Shown here: in pieces, positions 16,783-26,940 of the stretch
Position numbering within the stretch: position 1 is the first letter of the stretch
Layout of the letters: the number at the start of each line of letters is the position of its first letter
Assembly (NCBI GenBank): GCA_003427395.1
Contig: BFEA01000499.1
Location: forward strand, 600,412-627,682
Length of the DNA stretch: 27,271 nt
Reading direction: 5' to 3'
Source of the DNA: Chara braunii
Lineage: Eukaryota; Streptophyta; Charophyceae; Charales; Characeae
Made by a program: the position numbers and the translations under genes
Notes under the pieces: generated by a model
Database searches by the model: none
Seen by the model: the letters and a program-made list of their open reading frames with translations, nothing else
What the model was told of the DNA's origin: nothing

Positions 16783-16826
16783 CCCGTACGTACGGAGGTC
16801 CCCTGGCAAACCTCCCTACGTACGGG
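16783..16826. repeat. 17-bp near-perfect inverted repeat
   Basis: CCCGTACGTACGGAGGT (16783-16799) and ACCTCCCTACGTACGGG (16810-16826) pair with one mismatch across a 10-nt loop. Confidence 0.85.
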
Positions 16827-16880
16827 CGTTCGGGGTCCCGTACGAGGTCCGAACCCAACGGCGTTCGGCCCCCGCCAAAA

Positions 16881-17232
16881 AATACTTCGGGGTCTAAAAA
16901 TAATATTTTTTTTCTGAATTTTTTTTGTGAGTTCTCTATGACGTGAGGTACATGTCTGTAAATTTTCAAGTCATTTGGCTGAGCCAGATAAGAATTAAAA
17001 ATCGCCAGAGACGGCGGTGTCAAAACGTGCTCACCCACGTATTTTTTCACTTTTTACTTCTTGTTTTCACTTTAGTTCGGGGTCTAAACAATTTTATTAT
17101 TTTTTGAAACGTTTTTAGTGGGTTTTGTATTATGTGAAGTACACATCTGTAAAATTTCAGGGCATTTAGCTATGCCAAAAAAAAAAGAAAAATCACCAAA
17201 GATGGCGGTGTCGAAAACATGCTCGCGCACTC
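16881..17232. repeat. Diverged tandem repeat, 195-bp period, two copies
   Basis: Both copies contain TTCGGGGTCTAAA, a T-rich stretch, GTGA(G/A)GTACA, CTGTAAA(A)TTTCA and a C(A/G)(A/C)GGTG-like end, GGCGGTGTC(A/G)AAA. Copy 1 starts at about 16881 and copy 2 at about 17076. Confidence 0.75.
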
Positions 17233-17432
17233 ACTAAATTTAATTCCATTTTTATTTTTATTTATTTTTATTATTAGTATTTGTTTTCTGTATTTTTTTT
17301 TTTTTTTCAAATTTAGTAAGGAATTCGGATGTAATGCTCGGGCAAATCTTGTTTCACTTATTTTTCTCCATGACATATCGTTTTTTCAGATTTTTGATGG
17401 CCTCCTTTTTTTTCTTTTTTTTTTTTGGGTCC

Positions 17433-17519
17433 GCGTTCGGCCCGAACGGCCGAACGCATCCCCAAGGGGTTCCATACGTTCGGGCGTTCGGGTTCGGCGT
17501 TCGGCCCGTCCCGAACGCC
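17433..17519. repeat. GTTCGG-rich hairpin pair
   Basis: GCGTTCGGCC and GGCCGAACGC (17433-17457) pair perfectly over 10 bp across CGAAC. GGCGTTCGGG (17483-17492) pairs perfectly with CCCGAACGCC (17510-17519). CCCC-AA-GGGG lies between. The motif words match those at 16826-16880. Confidence 0.85.
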
Positions 17520-18496
17520 GGTTACCCTGGATGTATGTATGTGTTCGTCCTTATAATCTGCTAATATTTCAGGCTGCTACAAACAGGCTTACAATGAATT
17601 CCCACTGGTTAACTTGAAAAACAATTTATCAAAACCAAGGGTCCTATTAGCTTGGCTATTTCCGAAATGTGCCGTCAAACTGGAAACGTCATAGGAGCGC
17701 ACGCCAGGTGTTAGGAGCATGGGTGATGCTCCGCACACAGAGCAGCTCTGCACACAGAACAGCATTACTAGGGAGGTGTAGACACATACCTTTAGGACAG
17801 CTTAGTCTTTGTTAGTACATTTAAGACTGTTCTTCTGTCTGATGTAGGAAGACCCTTGATTCAAAAAATAGTAAAATACATAAGCTTGGGGTTGGTAGTG
17901 TGAGACAGAAAAAAGAATATTGAGAGAAGAATATAGAGTAGCAAAAGTACAGCTGGCCCCCATATGAGGAGAAGGCAGCTTCCTTCAAAAAAAAAAAAAA
18001 GAACAAAAAAAAAAAGAAGAAGAAAGGAAAAACACCTTTCTCTAATATTCCAAAACAAATTTTACAAAAAAAAACAAACGAATTAGGCCCATCATTAGGC
18101 TACGAATTTAAGAAATCATTAAAAACGTTATGAGAAAAAACTTCAAAAAAGATGAAATAACGATCACCTGTTCAAAATTCAAATAACAATAACAGAGTCG
18201 TCCACACTTGTTGAGAATATTGTACCGATGCCGAGGACACGCCCAATCAATGAAGACTAAAAATTGCAAATCCGCAGCTCCTCTCGCGCAAGATACGGTC
18301 ACCATTTTCCAAATTCCGTACGTGGTGCAGTAACGGCCGCATCGGGACTGAAAGCTGCCCCAAATACGGTCACCATTTCTTAAGACAGGGTCAGACGGAA
18401 CTCAGCTGAAGATTCACAGTGGGAGAGACAGTGAACGACTCCGACTAAAGAACTGGAGATTCAGTAGAGCAGGCTAACCAAGACAAAACCGTGACG
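17520..18496. other. Non-coding stretch with short hairpin and A-runs
   Basis: GGAGCAT-GGGTG-ATGCTCC forms a perfect hairpin (17714-17732), followed by a doubled GCACACAGA(G/A)CAGC. A-runs lie at about 17987-18014. ATACGGTCACCATTT occurs at about 18292 and 18363. The segment around 18334-18366 matches the minus strand of 23170-23205. Confidence 0.45.
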
Positions 18497-18566
18497 ACGG
18501 GCCTAGCTCAGCTGGAACACCCATGAACTGTTAAGATCCCCGGGAGCCGATCCCCGTAGCGTAGCC
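18497..18566 (+). repeat. tRNA-derived SINE-like head
   Basis: GGGCCTAGCTCAGCTGGAAC (A box TAGCTCAGCTGG), ACCCATGAACTGTT and a B-box-like GGAGCCGATCCCC. Same family as 3525-3592 (minus). Confidence 0.6.
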
Positions 18567-18765
18567 TAGCTCAGAGGAACAGATCATTCTGAATTACAAT
18601 GATATAATCTCGAAAAAAAAACATCGTCAGACAAGGAAGCGTCTACGAGTCCAAAGCAGGATAATCAACACAGCATAATGATGAAACGAAAACAGAAACA
18701 ATGTTAAACAGTCAAAGAGTCCTATCCAGTTTTGTCACCCGGAGATCCCCGGGAGCCGATCCCCT
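18534..18765. repeat. 22-bp direct repeat, two copies
   Basis: A segment beginning AGATCCCCGGGAGCCG occurs at 18534-18555 and again at 18744-18765. It includes the B-box-like part of the SINE head, so the second is probably a fragment of the same element. Confidence 0.75.
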
Positions 18766-18918
18766 TGGGCTGAGCCAAGGTTTGACCCCCGCACCCCTGC
18801 CCATGGCAGCCCTGCAACCGAACCCCCGGACTCCTATCCAACGAAGGAGCAAGATTCACAGAGGCTAACAAGTCAATGGAACCAAGAGAGAAGATGAGAT
18901 GAACAACCGTCACAAGAA

Positions 18919-19013
18919 CATCTCCACCACATTAATTGCTTCCCATCTCCTTGATCCAAGGACACCAGCAGGGGACACACACACACAGAAAGAGAGAGAG
19001 AGAGAGAGAGAGN

Positions 19014-19097
<84 letters not shown>

Positions 19098-19139
19098 CTC
19101 CACCACATTTATTGCTTCCAATCTCCAGGACACCAGCGG

Positions 19140-19186
<47 letters not shown>
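18919..19186. repeat. Duplicated block with long (GA)n tracts
   Basis: CATCTCCACCACATTAATTG at 18919 and CATCTCCACCACATTTATTG at 19095 start two related blocks, each containing GGACACCAGC(A/G)GGG and ending in GA repeats (about 18988-19094 with one N at 19013, and 19143-19186). Confidence 0.85.
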
Positions 19187-19189
<3 letters not shown>

Positions 19190-19621
19190 TTCCTGTGACC
19201 TCGGCTGCTAACTGCTTGCTTGCTAACGAACTCAATGTGCTTGCTAATGAATTCATGAAAACAAAAAATGTTCCTTCATAGCTGATAAACTAGTGACATT
19301 CATCCATAGCCAGCAAACTGATAATTTCCCCCATTGCCTGGGACAGATGCAGTGGGCACGAAAAGCTTCATAGGCCACCATCTCCAACACGTGGCTTGAC
19401 ATGATCCTGTCACAGTACAGGACAAGCCTGAGTCCGCAACAATACTCTACAGGGGATACAAAAACATCAAATTGTTTGCACACAAGCCCATCATGCTCAA
19501 ACACTTGAGCAATGGAACGAGGGGCGAAAAACAAGTAAGCAAGCAGAAAACACGAACAACAACGGCCATGGCAAAAACTCGACATAGCAAATGGGACAGC
19601 TGCCACATGAAAGCCTCACAT
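19187..19621. other. Non-coding stretch
   Basis: A minus-strand frame (19253-19606, Cys/Leu/Ser-rich) has no recognisable motif. A short GCTTGCT repeat lies at about 19210-19245. Confidence 0.35.
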
Positions 19622-19691
19622 ACCTCTCGGGACACCATGTTTTAGCTGCCACAAGCTAGCATCACACACACACCTCTCGGGACACCATGTT

Positions 19692-19738
<47 letters not shown>
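19622..19738. repeat. 50-bp period direct repeat plus CT/CA microsatellite
   Basis: A 21-bp segment starting ACCTCTCGGGACACC occurs at 19622-19642 and 19672-19692. CT then CA repeats follow (19692-19738). Confidence 0.85.
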
Positions 19739-19741
<3 letters not shown>

Positions 19742-20427
19742 AAGGGTTGGTGCGAGTAAAGCCAACCACTTTTCTCAGGGGTATTGCTAACTCTGGGAGA
19801 CGAGTTGTGTCCTTATCCATCAATCAGATGCATCCTGTGCAGACTGTCCCGGTTCACCCTCCTGATGAGTCGATGAAAAGACTGACAAAACAGTCTGGCA
19901 CAGTCATGCTTTCTTGTGAAGTTGTCTATGCCGGACATCACACCCGCCCACCCACCCACCCACCCACCCACACACACACACGCACACAAAGATAAAGGTT
20001 TAAAAAGCTGACACAGAACAGAAACGGAAAACAGACGACTGTCCCATTGACAAGGCAGTGTGCTGAGTGAGATTCGGACAGTACCACATATGAATTTTGT
20101 TCACGGCAACAAAATGACATTTAGATTTACTCCTAAAGGTGGCTGGGAAGGTCAGGTGCCTCTCCGCAACATAATGGAGCTGCTTCCCATAACGGAAACG
20201 AAAACAGAAAAACTTTTGGATGTGAGTAGAAACATGTCCATTGGAGGGAAGTTGAGACAACCATCAGCCCCAAACCTACAACCAGAAAATTGACTGATGC
20301 ACATTTTCACCTCAGACCATGCAGAAACACACTCCCAAAAGAAGCCTGCTGTGACAACTCTCAGAAAATTAATTCAACTTGACCTTGCACAAAGAAAACC
20401 CTCATCATTCCAATGTACATATCTTTT
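19739..20427. other. Non-coding stretch downstream of the large exon
   Basis: Holds (CCCA)n and CA repeats at 19946-19987. The part near 20300-20427 is presumably 3' UTR of the minus-strand gene. No clear AATAAA was found on the minus strand near the stop. Confidence 0.4.
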
Positions 20428-22930
20428 TTATCGCAATGAGCGAAATCCCCGTTCGCTGCTCCACTTGCCAGTCATGGCCTTTGAGAACTTCACAGCAGCT
20501 TTGCGTTTTTTCATAAAATCTTCCTGCAATTTCGTTTTGCTAGCAAGCCATTCTTCTTCTGCATTCGGCGCCCTCATGAACGAGCAAACTGTCGAATTCG
20601 GTAAGCCTATCTTCTTATCTGAGATCGCCTTGCTTTCGTCATCTTCTTCCCCATTCTTAACCTTTTCGTCCATCTGCTTCTCACCGCCAGCATCCCTATT
20701 ATGCCCAGGCTCGCCTCCACACCTTTGTGCCGATGTACTTCCTACTCCAACCCCAACCCCATCCTTGACGTACATACTGCCACTCCCTTGCCTAGGTTTC
20801 CACTGCTGCCTCTCCTGCGCAAACTCTTCCTTCCGGACCGCAGGACCTTGATCTGCAAGAATTGCTCCCAGGGAAAATGATGCCCTTCCATCTGCATCGA
20901 CAAGGGCGTTCCACGACGATTTGACTGTGACAACGTTCGTCACGGCCCCCTTGCCCGTGCTGCTACCCTCTCCTACTTTTCCGTTTCCCTCGCACTTGCG
21001 TTCCTTCCCTTTCGCTCTCTGGTCATTCGTCCGCTTCGGACCCATTTCTTCCCCAGGTTGACACTTGTCTGCTACCTCCATCCCTGGAGCAGTCTCCGCT
21101 CTTTCCTCTCCTTCATACTTCGCCTCCTTTCCCGCACTGACATTCCTGGGACTTGCGTATGGGTCTCGATCTTCAACCTCCGTCACAACCCCCTCAGCTT
21201 TGTCCTGACCTTTACCTTTGCCTCTTTTCTTTGTGTCTTTTCCTCTGCTACCTTTAGCGTGATCTGCACCTTGGCTTGTTTCTTTCATCCCCATTTTGAC
21301 CAGATCATCTCCGACAGACTTTTCCATCAAACCTGCCGAGCTACATCCTACGGTACCCAAGGAAATGGGAGAAGTGGACGACTTAGACCTGCCAGCAACT
21401 AGCTTCTGGCCTCCCAATACTGCACTGAGGGAGAACGATGCCCGCCCCTCTGCATCCACAAGGGACTTCCATGCTGACGTCACCACAGCGCTGATCGGTG
21501 TCACAATCTTCCCTGATTCTTTCTTCATTTCAGTTCCACTCGCATGCTTGTTCTTGTCATTGCCACTCATTCCCCCCCCGGTTCCCTCCTCTAATCCCAC
21601 AAACTTTTTGCTTTCCTCTTGCACATTGTCTAGCTTGTTCACTTCCACTTTTTCAGATCCCAACAACGTGGCTTCATTAACATCGGAATGACCACACTCC
21701 TCTGCAGACCCGATTCCGTCGATCACTCTATGGAATTTCGCTTTCTTGTCCTTCTTTTTCTCCCTCCCCTTCTTGTCCCTCCGTCCTTCGTCATCCAATA
21801 AATCCACTTCTGCTCCTGAACCAACTTCCTGACAAGCTCCTGTCTCAGCGTGACGCAAAACACTCTCCCCTTCTCCATCCTTCGCTGCAACCTCCAGCCC
21901 CTCTGTCTGGCAACCCTCCTCACCGGCAGAGACTACTTTGCCGCCTCTGTCGGCCTTCCCTTTTTTCGACTTCTTCTTGCACTGTTCGTGATCTTTTTCA
22001 TCAACCACGCCGCCTTTCTTCACGCATCCATGCAATTGCTCGCACTCCTCAGTTTCCTCAATCTCTTCAACCTTCCTCTTCACATCTGTCCAATGGTCAC
22101 TAACTGCTGACTCCTTGTGTTTTGACCCAGATGCCTTCAGACTACCTTTTGCCTCTTTTGCCTCTGCATTGTTATCCTGGCCCCCACCCTCATCCCCTCT
22201 GTCATTTAACCTATTGTAGTTCTTCCCTCCCTTTTCTTCCATTGTCTTACGCTTAGAAACCTTCTTCTCATCAGAATTGCTACCAAAGTGTTCGAGTCCC
22301 CCGCTTTGTGATTGCTTCTGTGATTGGCTTCCTTTTCCATTTTTGGGAGATGCCAATTCATTCTCAAACTCTTTTCCCAACACATCCATCTCATGCCCTT
22401 CGGGATCATCCCTCACCTGCTTCTCTCTCACAACAGTCGCAGCACTACCCAAGATCTCCTTGGTGCCCGCAGCCATAGCCAAAGCTCGTTCCCAGCTACT
22501 CAGACCCTCGAGCTCCTGCATGTCAGCCTCACTGTCGTCAATCTTATCATCATAATCTAGCTCATCCGACCCACCCTCGTCATCCTCACGCTCATCCTCC
22601 TCATCTTCACTTCCCCTCCACACTTTCACTCGGCGCTCTGCACGTTCTTCTAGCTTTCTAGCACGCTTGCCCTCCGCTTCCAACGGCTTGTTTACCTGCT
22701 CTCCTACAGACCTCCCCCTCTTTCCCCTTGAATCATCTACATTTTGCCTCCCCACTTTCTCCTCCGCTGCTCCCAGGCACGAACTGGACTGCTTCTCACG
22801 AACAACACTTGGATTCTTCAGCGAAGAATCAAACACCCCCAACTGCTGCCCCGCTTCTGCACTTGGATCGAAACGAGCAACAGGAACAAACCCGGTGGAC
22901 ATCCGACGTGCAGGCTTCTTGCTCTCCTCC
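20428..22930 (-). CDS. Large charged nucleolar-type protein, 3' terminal exon; NOL8/ROS3-like (tentative)
   Basis: An uninterrupted minus-strand frame of 834 codons runs from a likely acceptor (TTGTTTCACAG|GG at 22931) to TAA at 20428-20430. The frame is open upstream to 23052, but that part encodes a hydrophobic, intron-like peptide, so I start the exon at 22930. An internal ATG lies at 22902 (MSTGFVPVARFDPS). Composition is Lys/Glu/Gly-rich with an acidic block (about 22610-22500, EDEEDEREDDEGG) and many basic clusters, as in nucleolar proteins. Two copies of a W-LVDA-GRASFSL-A-L motif lie at 21480-21412 (AWKSLVDAEGRASFSLSAVL) and 20919-20851 (SWNALVDADGRASFSLGAIL). The C-terminus reads FMRAPNAEEEWLASKTKLQ, then a basic KKRKAA stretch. 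These short motifs recall the post-RRM and C-terminal parts of NOL8/ROS3-type proteins as I remember them. No RRM exon was found to the right within the window. Real exon: likely. Family: moderate at best. Confidence 0.7.
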
Positions 22931-23758
22931 CTGTGAAACAATTGCAACGCCAAAAAACAGTCACATTTAGGAGAGAACCAGAAACGATCACCAACGCAAA
23001 AAAAATGCAAGCATGACAAAACAATGCACGGCAAGAGCAAAGCAAGCCACATCCATCACAAGCATCTCTCCAGTGGCTGTAATACTGCTGTCCAACACTG
23101 ACTCCACTGCCGTCAGAGACGACTCCACGGTGCTACCGTCTTCACCCAAATAGGCCCAGTCATCATAACCGCATTTGGAGCAGCTTTCAGTCCCGATGCG
23201 GCCATAATGACCAAACATTACTCGGGTGAAGACGGCAGATGCTAAGGGAAGAAACACTTTTTTTTGGAGCATCACCCAGGACTTGATAAAGTACTTTTGG
23301 ATGTGACCGATCTACAAATGCATTTCCGGTGAAGGGAAAGGACAAAACCAGGCAGGATCATAGAAGAGCAATAGCTGACTTTTTATTTTCCTTCTCCAAT
23401 GGAAACTTGTGAAGACGGACAGCCTCGAGACCATTCTGTGTGTTGTCTCCAGCACACGGAACTCCTAGCTTCTGGCCAACCATTGAGTGTTCATATCTAG
23501 CAATGCAACTACCTTCAGGAGTAATCAAAGTGTGGCGTCAGAGTTTCCATAGTACATGAAAATGGAAGGGAAACAGTCAGTAGTCTTGCCAAACTGATGG
23601 AGAGCCGTGTGCTTGGAAATCTTGCACGCATGATTCGGGGGGAAGCTTAGTCACATCACACACACTGCTTATACCCTATCTATTGGGTCGTTGGTTCGAA
23701 TCCAACCTAGGGAGCTGTTCTGTGTTCAAATATACGGTCGACCGACATTCTATTCTAA
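22931..23758. other. Probable intron and intergenic sequence
   Basis: Immediately upstream of the large exon. The minus strand of 23170-23205 repeats a segment found at 18334-18366 (CGCATCGGGACTGAAAGCTG), and GGGTGATGCTCC near 23259-23270 (minus) matches the hairpin arm at 17721, so a dispersed repeat is present. The minus frame 22988-23275 spans it and is probably not a gene. Confidence 0.45.
23684..23713 (+). repeat. tRNA T-arm-like fragment
   Basis: GTTGG-TTCGAAT-CCAAC (23690-23706) is a canonical T-arm with B box GGTTCGAATCC, followed by CTAGGGA. No matching 5' acceptor or D-arm could be placed upstream, so this is a tRNA pseudogene or SINE fragment. Confidence 0.5.
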
Positions 23759-23924
23759 GCCGTCGAAAGGAACGTATTAAACTGTACGAGTGCGAAAACT
23801 TGGATGTCCAGTTTATCCATCAGTGCAGCAATACAAAGGAGGGCGCCGTCGAAAGGAACGTATTAAACTTATCCATCAGTGCAGCAATACAAAGGAGGAC
23901 GCCGTCCAAAGGAACGTATTAAAC
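23759..23924. repeat. 56-bp tandem repeat
   Basis: GCCGTCGAAAGGAACGTATT occurs at 23759, 23845 and (one change) 23901. TTATCCATCAGTGCAGCAAT occurs at 23813 and 23869. The second and third units are in register at 56 bp. The first has a different 30-bp insert. Confidence 0.9.
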
Positions 23925-24868
23925 TTTATCAAGTGCAGAATGATGGTCTTAAGCCGTTTGTATGCGACAGTCGTATACTTGATAGCGATATACATAATAG
24001 TTGTGGAGTAGGCGGATAGTGGAAGCTCATTCCATTGGAAGGTTGTCAACGTTGGGAGAATTTACATAAATTACGGGGGTCGATAACCAGTAGACACCTA
24101 TCAAATATGTAGGACTGCCAAGCATTTGTTTACTAAGAAGATGGGGACGGGGAGATTTATTTTTCAGCAAATATGTCATGCAGATAAACTGTGTCATGAG
24201 TCGGCAACCGGATCCTGTACAAGAGTACAAAACAACACATCATATTGAAATGTAAATTGGGAAATTGGCGGCCACCAAAGCATTGCGTTGCGTAAATGAC
24301 ATAAATAAATAATATAACGTTGCCATGGGACCTCGCTCCACTGCTTTAGAAATGTGCAAAATGATAATGGATTGTCCGCTATAACTTGGAAAGATACGCT
24401 GTCAATATTTTCCCATTTTTCTTGGATGTGAACAGTAGCGAACCGAGGTCCATCGTCCGAACAGTGTTGCCAAATTCAACTGAGCCTGTCTAAAAATAAA
24501 CGCAGACCTGTGCGACCTTACCAAAACTTTTGCGGCCACCGGCCAAATCCGAATAAAAAATGTCACGCTTGCATCAGAGCTTGGCGAACAATGGGGACTT
24601 TTCTCATGAACTTTGTCTGACATTTATTGGTGCCTTAATATATAAATAAGTGAAGGTCACTCCCACTAAATATTATACCTGCTGCATATGCGGTTCAATG
24701 CATGAGGGCACCAGTGGCTTTGTGCTTCCAACATATCTTAGGATGGGCTGTACTACGTTGGCATATGCGATTAGGTCTCTGCACAAAGCTTGGTGCGCAG
24801 CGGAACCCTCCTGGTCCCTCCTCTTTTAAATAGTATGTGTCTATTTTATTTTACACTAGTACCCCTTA
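23925..24868. other. AT-rich non-coding stretch
   Basis: No supported gene, repeat or structure. Short frames on the minus strand (24027-24230, 24402-24623) lack motifs. Confidence 0.45.
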
Positions 24869-25640
24869 CTTACGCGGGCGAAGCTGCGCTGGCCCATCTT
24901 GTTCTATTCTGAAGACCAGAAGATGAAGGCAGAGCAAGGGAGGGCCAGGACACAGGAAGAGTGGGAAAGAGGGAAAGGACTGTGAAAGAATACAGGGGAG
25001 GGTGAAGATGGAAAGAGAAAAGAGGCGAAGAAGGAGATGGAGAGGCAAGAGGAATCGGGGGAAGGTAAAGCAAAAGGAGATAGAGATATAGGTAAGGTGG
25101 TGCTAGACGGAAATGGAGGGAGACGAAAGGGCAACGGATGGAGGGAACGGACAGAGGAGAAGGGAATGGAAAAGGGAGTGGAATCAAAGGGGAGGAAAAC
25201 CAAAAGGAGATAGGGATACACGCAAGCTGATAGGAGATCGACATGGAGGGAGAAGAAAGGGTAACCGATGGAGGGAATAGACAGAGGTAAGGAGTGGAAG
25301 ACGGAATTCTGGGATAGTCACCAACAAGAGATGTGATGAAGCGAACCAAAGGAAAGACGGAAAGGAAAAGCACAACATGGTAAGGGAAAAGGAGGGCAAG
25401 AGGGCAAATGGGCGACAAAGGTGAGGGGTTAAATGAGACCAAGAGGAAGAGAAACAGAGAGATGAGCGAGGGGGAGTTCGGAGTTGGGAGAGGGCAGAAA
25501 CATCGACAGAAAGATTGGCAGAAAGGTTAAGATGCAATTGGGAAGGGGGGAGGCAGAGAGTAGAAGCAAAGGGAGGGTAACGAGGGAAGAAGAGAAGAGG
25601 GAAAGGCACCACTGGGTTGCGGTTTCCGTGACAAATCAGG
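24869..25640. repeat. Long purine-rich tract with 130-bp tandem repeat
   Basis: Nearly 800 bp of strong G/A bias on plus. A unit starting CAAAAGGAGATAG(A/G)GATA occurs at 25071 and 25201 with matching ATGGAGGGAGA(C/A)GAAAGGG and GATGGAGGGAA segments (period 130). The CT-rich minus strand is open for up to 190 codons as a composition effect. Confidence 0.75.
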
Positions 25641-25732
25641 GAACACAAAAAATGCCTTCCTGGTATTCAGACACGAAGCGGCATAATTTATTTCCGAAGC
25701 GTACAAAGTTGGGAGTGGACACCTTGGCCGTG

Positions 25733-25774
25733 TCTTGTTAGAGCCTGGCCGGATCTTGTTAGAGCCTGGCCGGA
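25733..25774. repeat. 21-bp perfect tandem duplication
   Basis: A unit beginning TCTTGTTAGAGCCTGG occurs at 25733-25753 and 25754-25774. A decayed relative (TCTATAGAGCTTGGCG) lies at about 25812. Confidence 0.9.
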
Positions 25775-26672
25775 TCTTTTTCTCCAAAAAAGGGCAACAG
25801 CCTTGGCCGAATCTCTATAGAGCTTGGCGTTAAACCACTAGTACCTTTGCCGAGTGGGAAAATAGCAGGTCTCGAGTGGCCCTCTAACCTTTTAGAAAAA
25901 ACAAGTGGACCCCGCCACGGCCACGCTGTGGCGCTGTTACATGCTGAAAGCCTACACACGGGCCCCTCACGGGACCCGAGGTTGGAATAGGGCCCCCAGG
26001 TCGCGTCACCGCAACCTGAAGGCCCTATGGCATTTTTACTTGGGCCTGCATCAGAAAAACGCCAGCTTTAGATTATTTTTATAGTCTTTATTTTATTTTT
26101 TTTGCTGCTGTTTTTCTAACGGGTGTACTGTTGTCCGTTTTGTGGCCAGGTACACGCTTCTAGGGCCAGGGCCAGATTCAGGCCCAGAGGCTGAGCTCCT
26201 AAAAACGTTTGGACCTTTTCTTTTGTTTTCGAACAGATTTTGACCTGTTCGAACCCAGGCCGACGTTGAGGCCGGGTACATCCGCACAGGACCGGTTTGA
26301 AGCCAGGTACCGGGAAGATTAATCCTGGACAGGGCCTGGACGTCCGGTAGGGACCCAGGCAGGCCGTTTTAGGCCAAGGACTGAACCGGTTTTCGAAGCC
26401 TGCGATCTGGACCGTGGATCGGAGTTTCGATCTGCACAGTCCAGAACGCAGGCCGTGGGTTTTCAGTCCTGGCCCAGCACTACTTAAGCTGGGCCATTGC
26501 CCAGTTCGGACACAGAAGGTACCAGGAGAAATCCAGCGTTATGCTGGTTCAGGAACTTGGCTGCTGCGCTATTTTAGAGACTCCCTGCTGCGCCATTTCG
26601 AGACTGCAGCTGCGCTGCTCATCGGCCATGAGGCACAGCGCTGGAGGAGTCCAGCGCCGAGGAGGGTAGTGG
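25775..26672. other. Non-coding stretch rich in GGCCCAGG words
   Basis: Repeated AGGCC, GGGCC and CCAGG words similar to 15600-16050. A plus-strand frame from 26414 to 27259 exists only by running through GA and TTC microsatellites. No gene was recognised. Confidence 0.4.
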
Positions 26673-26678
26673 AGAGAG

Positions 26679-26739
<61 letters not shown>
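26671..26739. repeat. (GA)n microsatellite
   Basis: About 30 GA units with one interruption near the left end. Confidence 0.95.
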
Positions 26740-26744
<5 letters not shown>

Positions 26745-26809
26745 ACTTACCTGCCCAGCGCCATAGCTGGCTCCGCGGTACCTGCAAGTTCAGCCATCGC
26801 CAGGTAAGT
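26745..26809. repeat. 9-bp inverted repeat of splice-donor consensus
   Basis: ACTTACCTG (26745-26753) and CAGGTAAGT (26801-26809) are perfect reverse complements, each a consensus donor on one strand. Confidence 0.7.
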
Positions 26810-26825
26810 GCAGAAAGCACCCAGC

Positions 26826-26851
26826 TTTCTTCTTCTTCTTCTTCTTCTTCT

Positions 26852-26886
<35 letters not shown>

Positions 26887-26940
26887 TCCTCTCCTCTTCT
26901 CCTCCTCCTCCGAAGTTCTTCTTCTTCTTCTTCTTCTTTA
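26826..26940. repeat. (CTT)n / pyrimidine microsatellite
   Basis: TTC repeats (about 26826-26882 and 26918-26939) with CTCCTC-rich sequence between. Confidence 0.95.

Noticed and set aside
18873-19256. Ser/Leu or Arg/Glu repeat open frames
   Set aside because: Translations of GA microsatellites.
22931-23052. Start of the large exon at the upstream ATG (23052) with a hydrophobic leader
   Set aside because: A good acceptor (TTGTTTCACAG) lies between, and the leader is intron-like and Cys/Phe/Leu-rich, unlike the charged protein that follows.
24862-24895. CGGGCGAAGC motif as the end of a known insect-type repeat
   Set aside because: The short word alone is not diagnostic and no element body or second end was found.
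24870-25648. 190-residue hydrophobic minus-strand open frame as a membrane protein
   Set aside because: It is the CT-rich complement of a purine tract. Several frames are open and the peptide is composed of Ser/Pro/Leu/Phe throughout.
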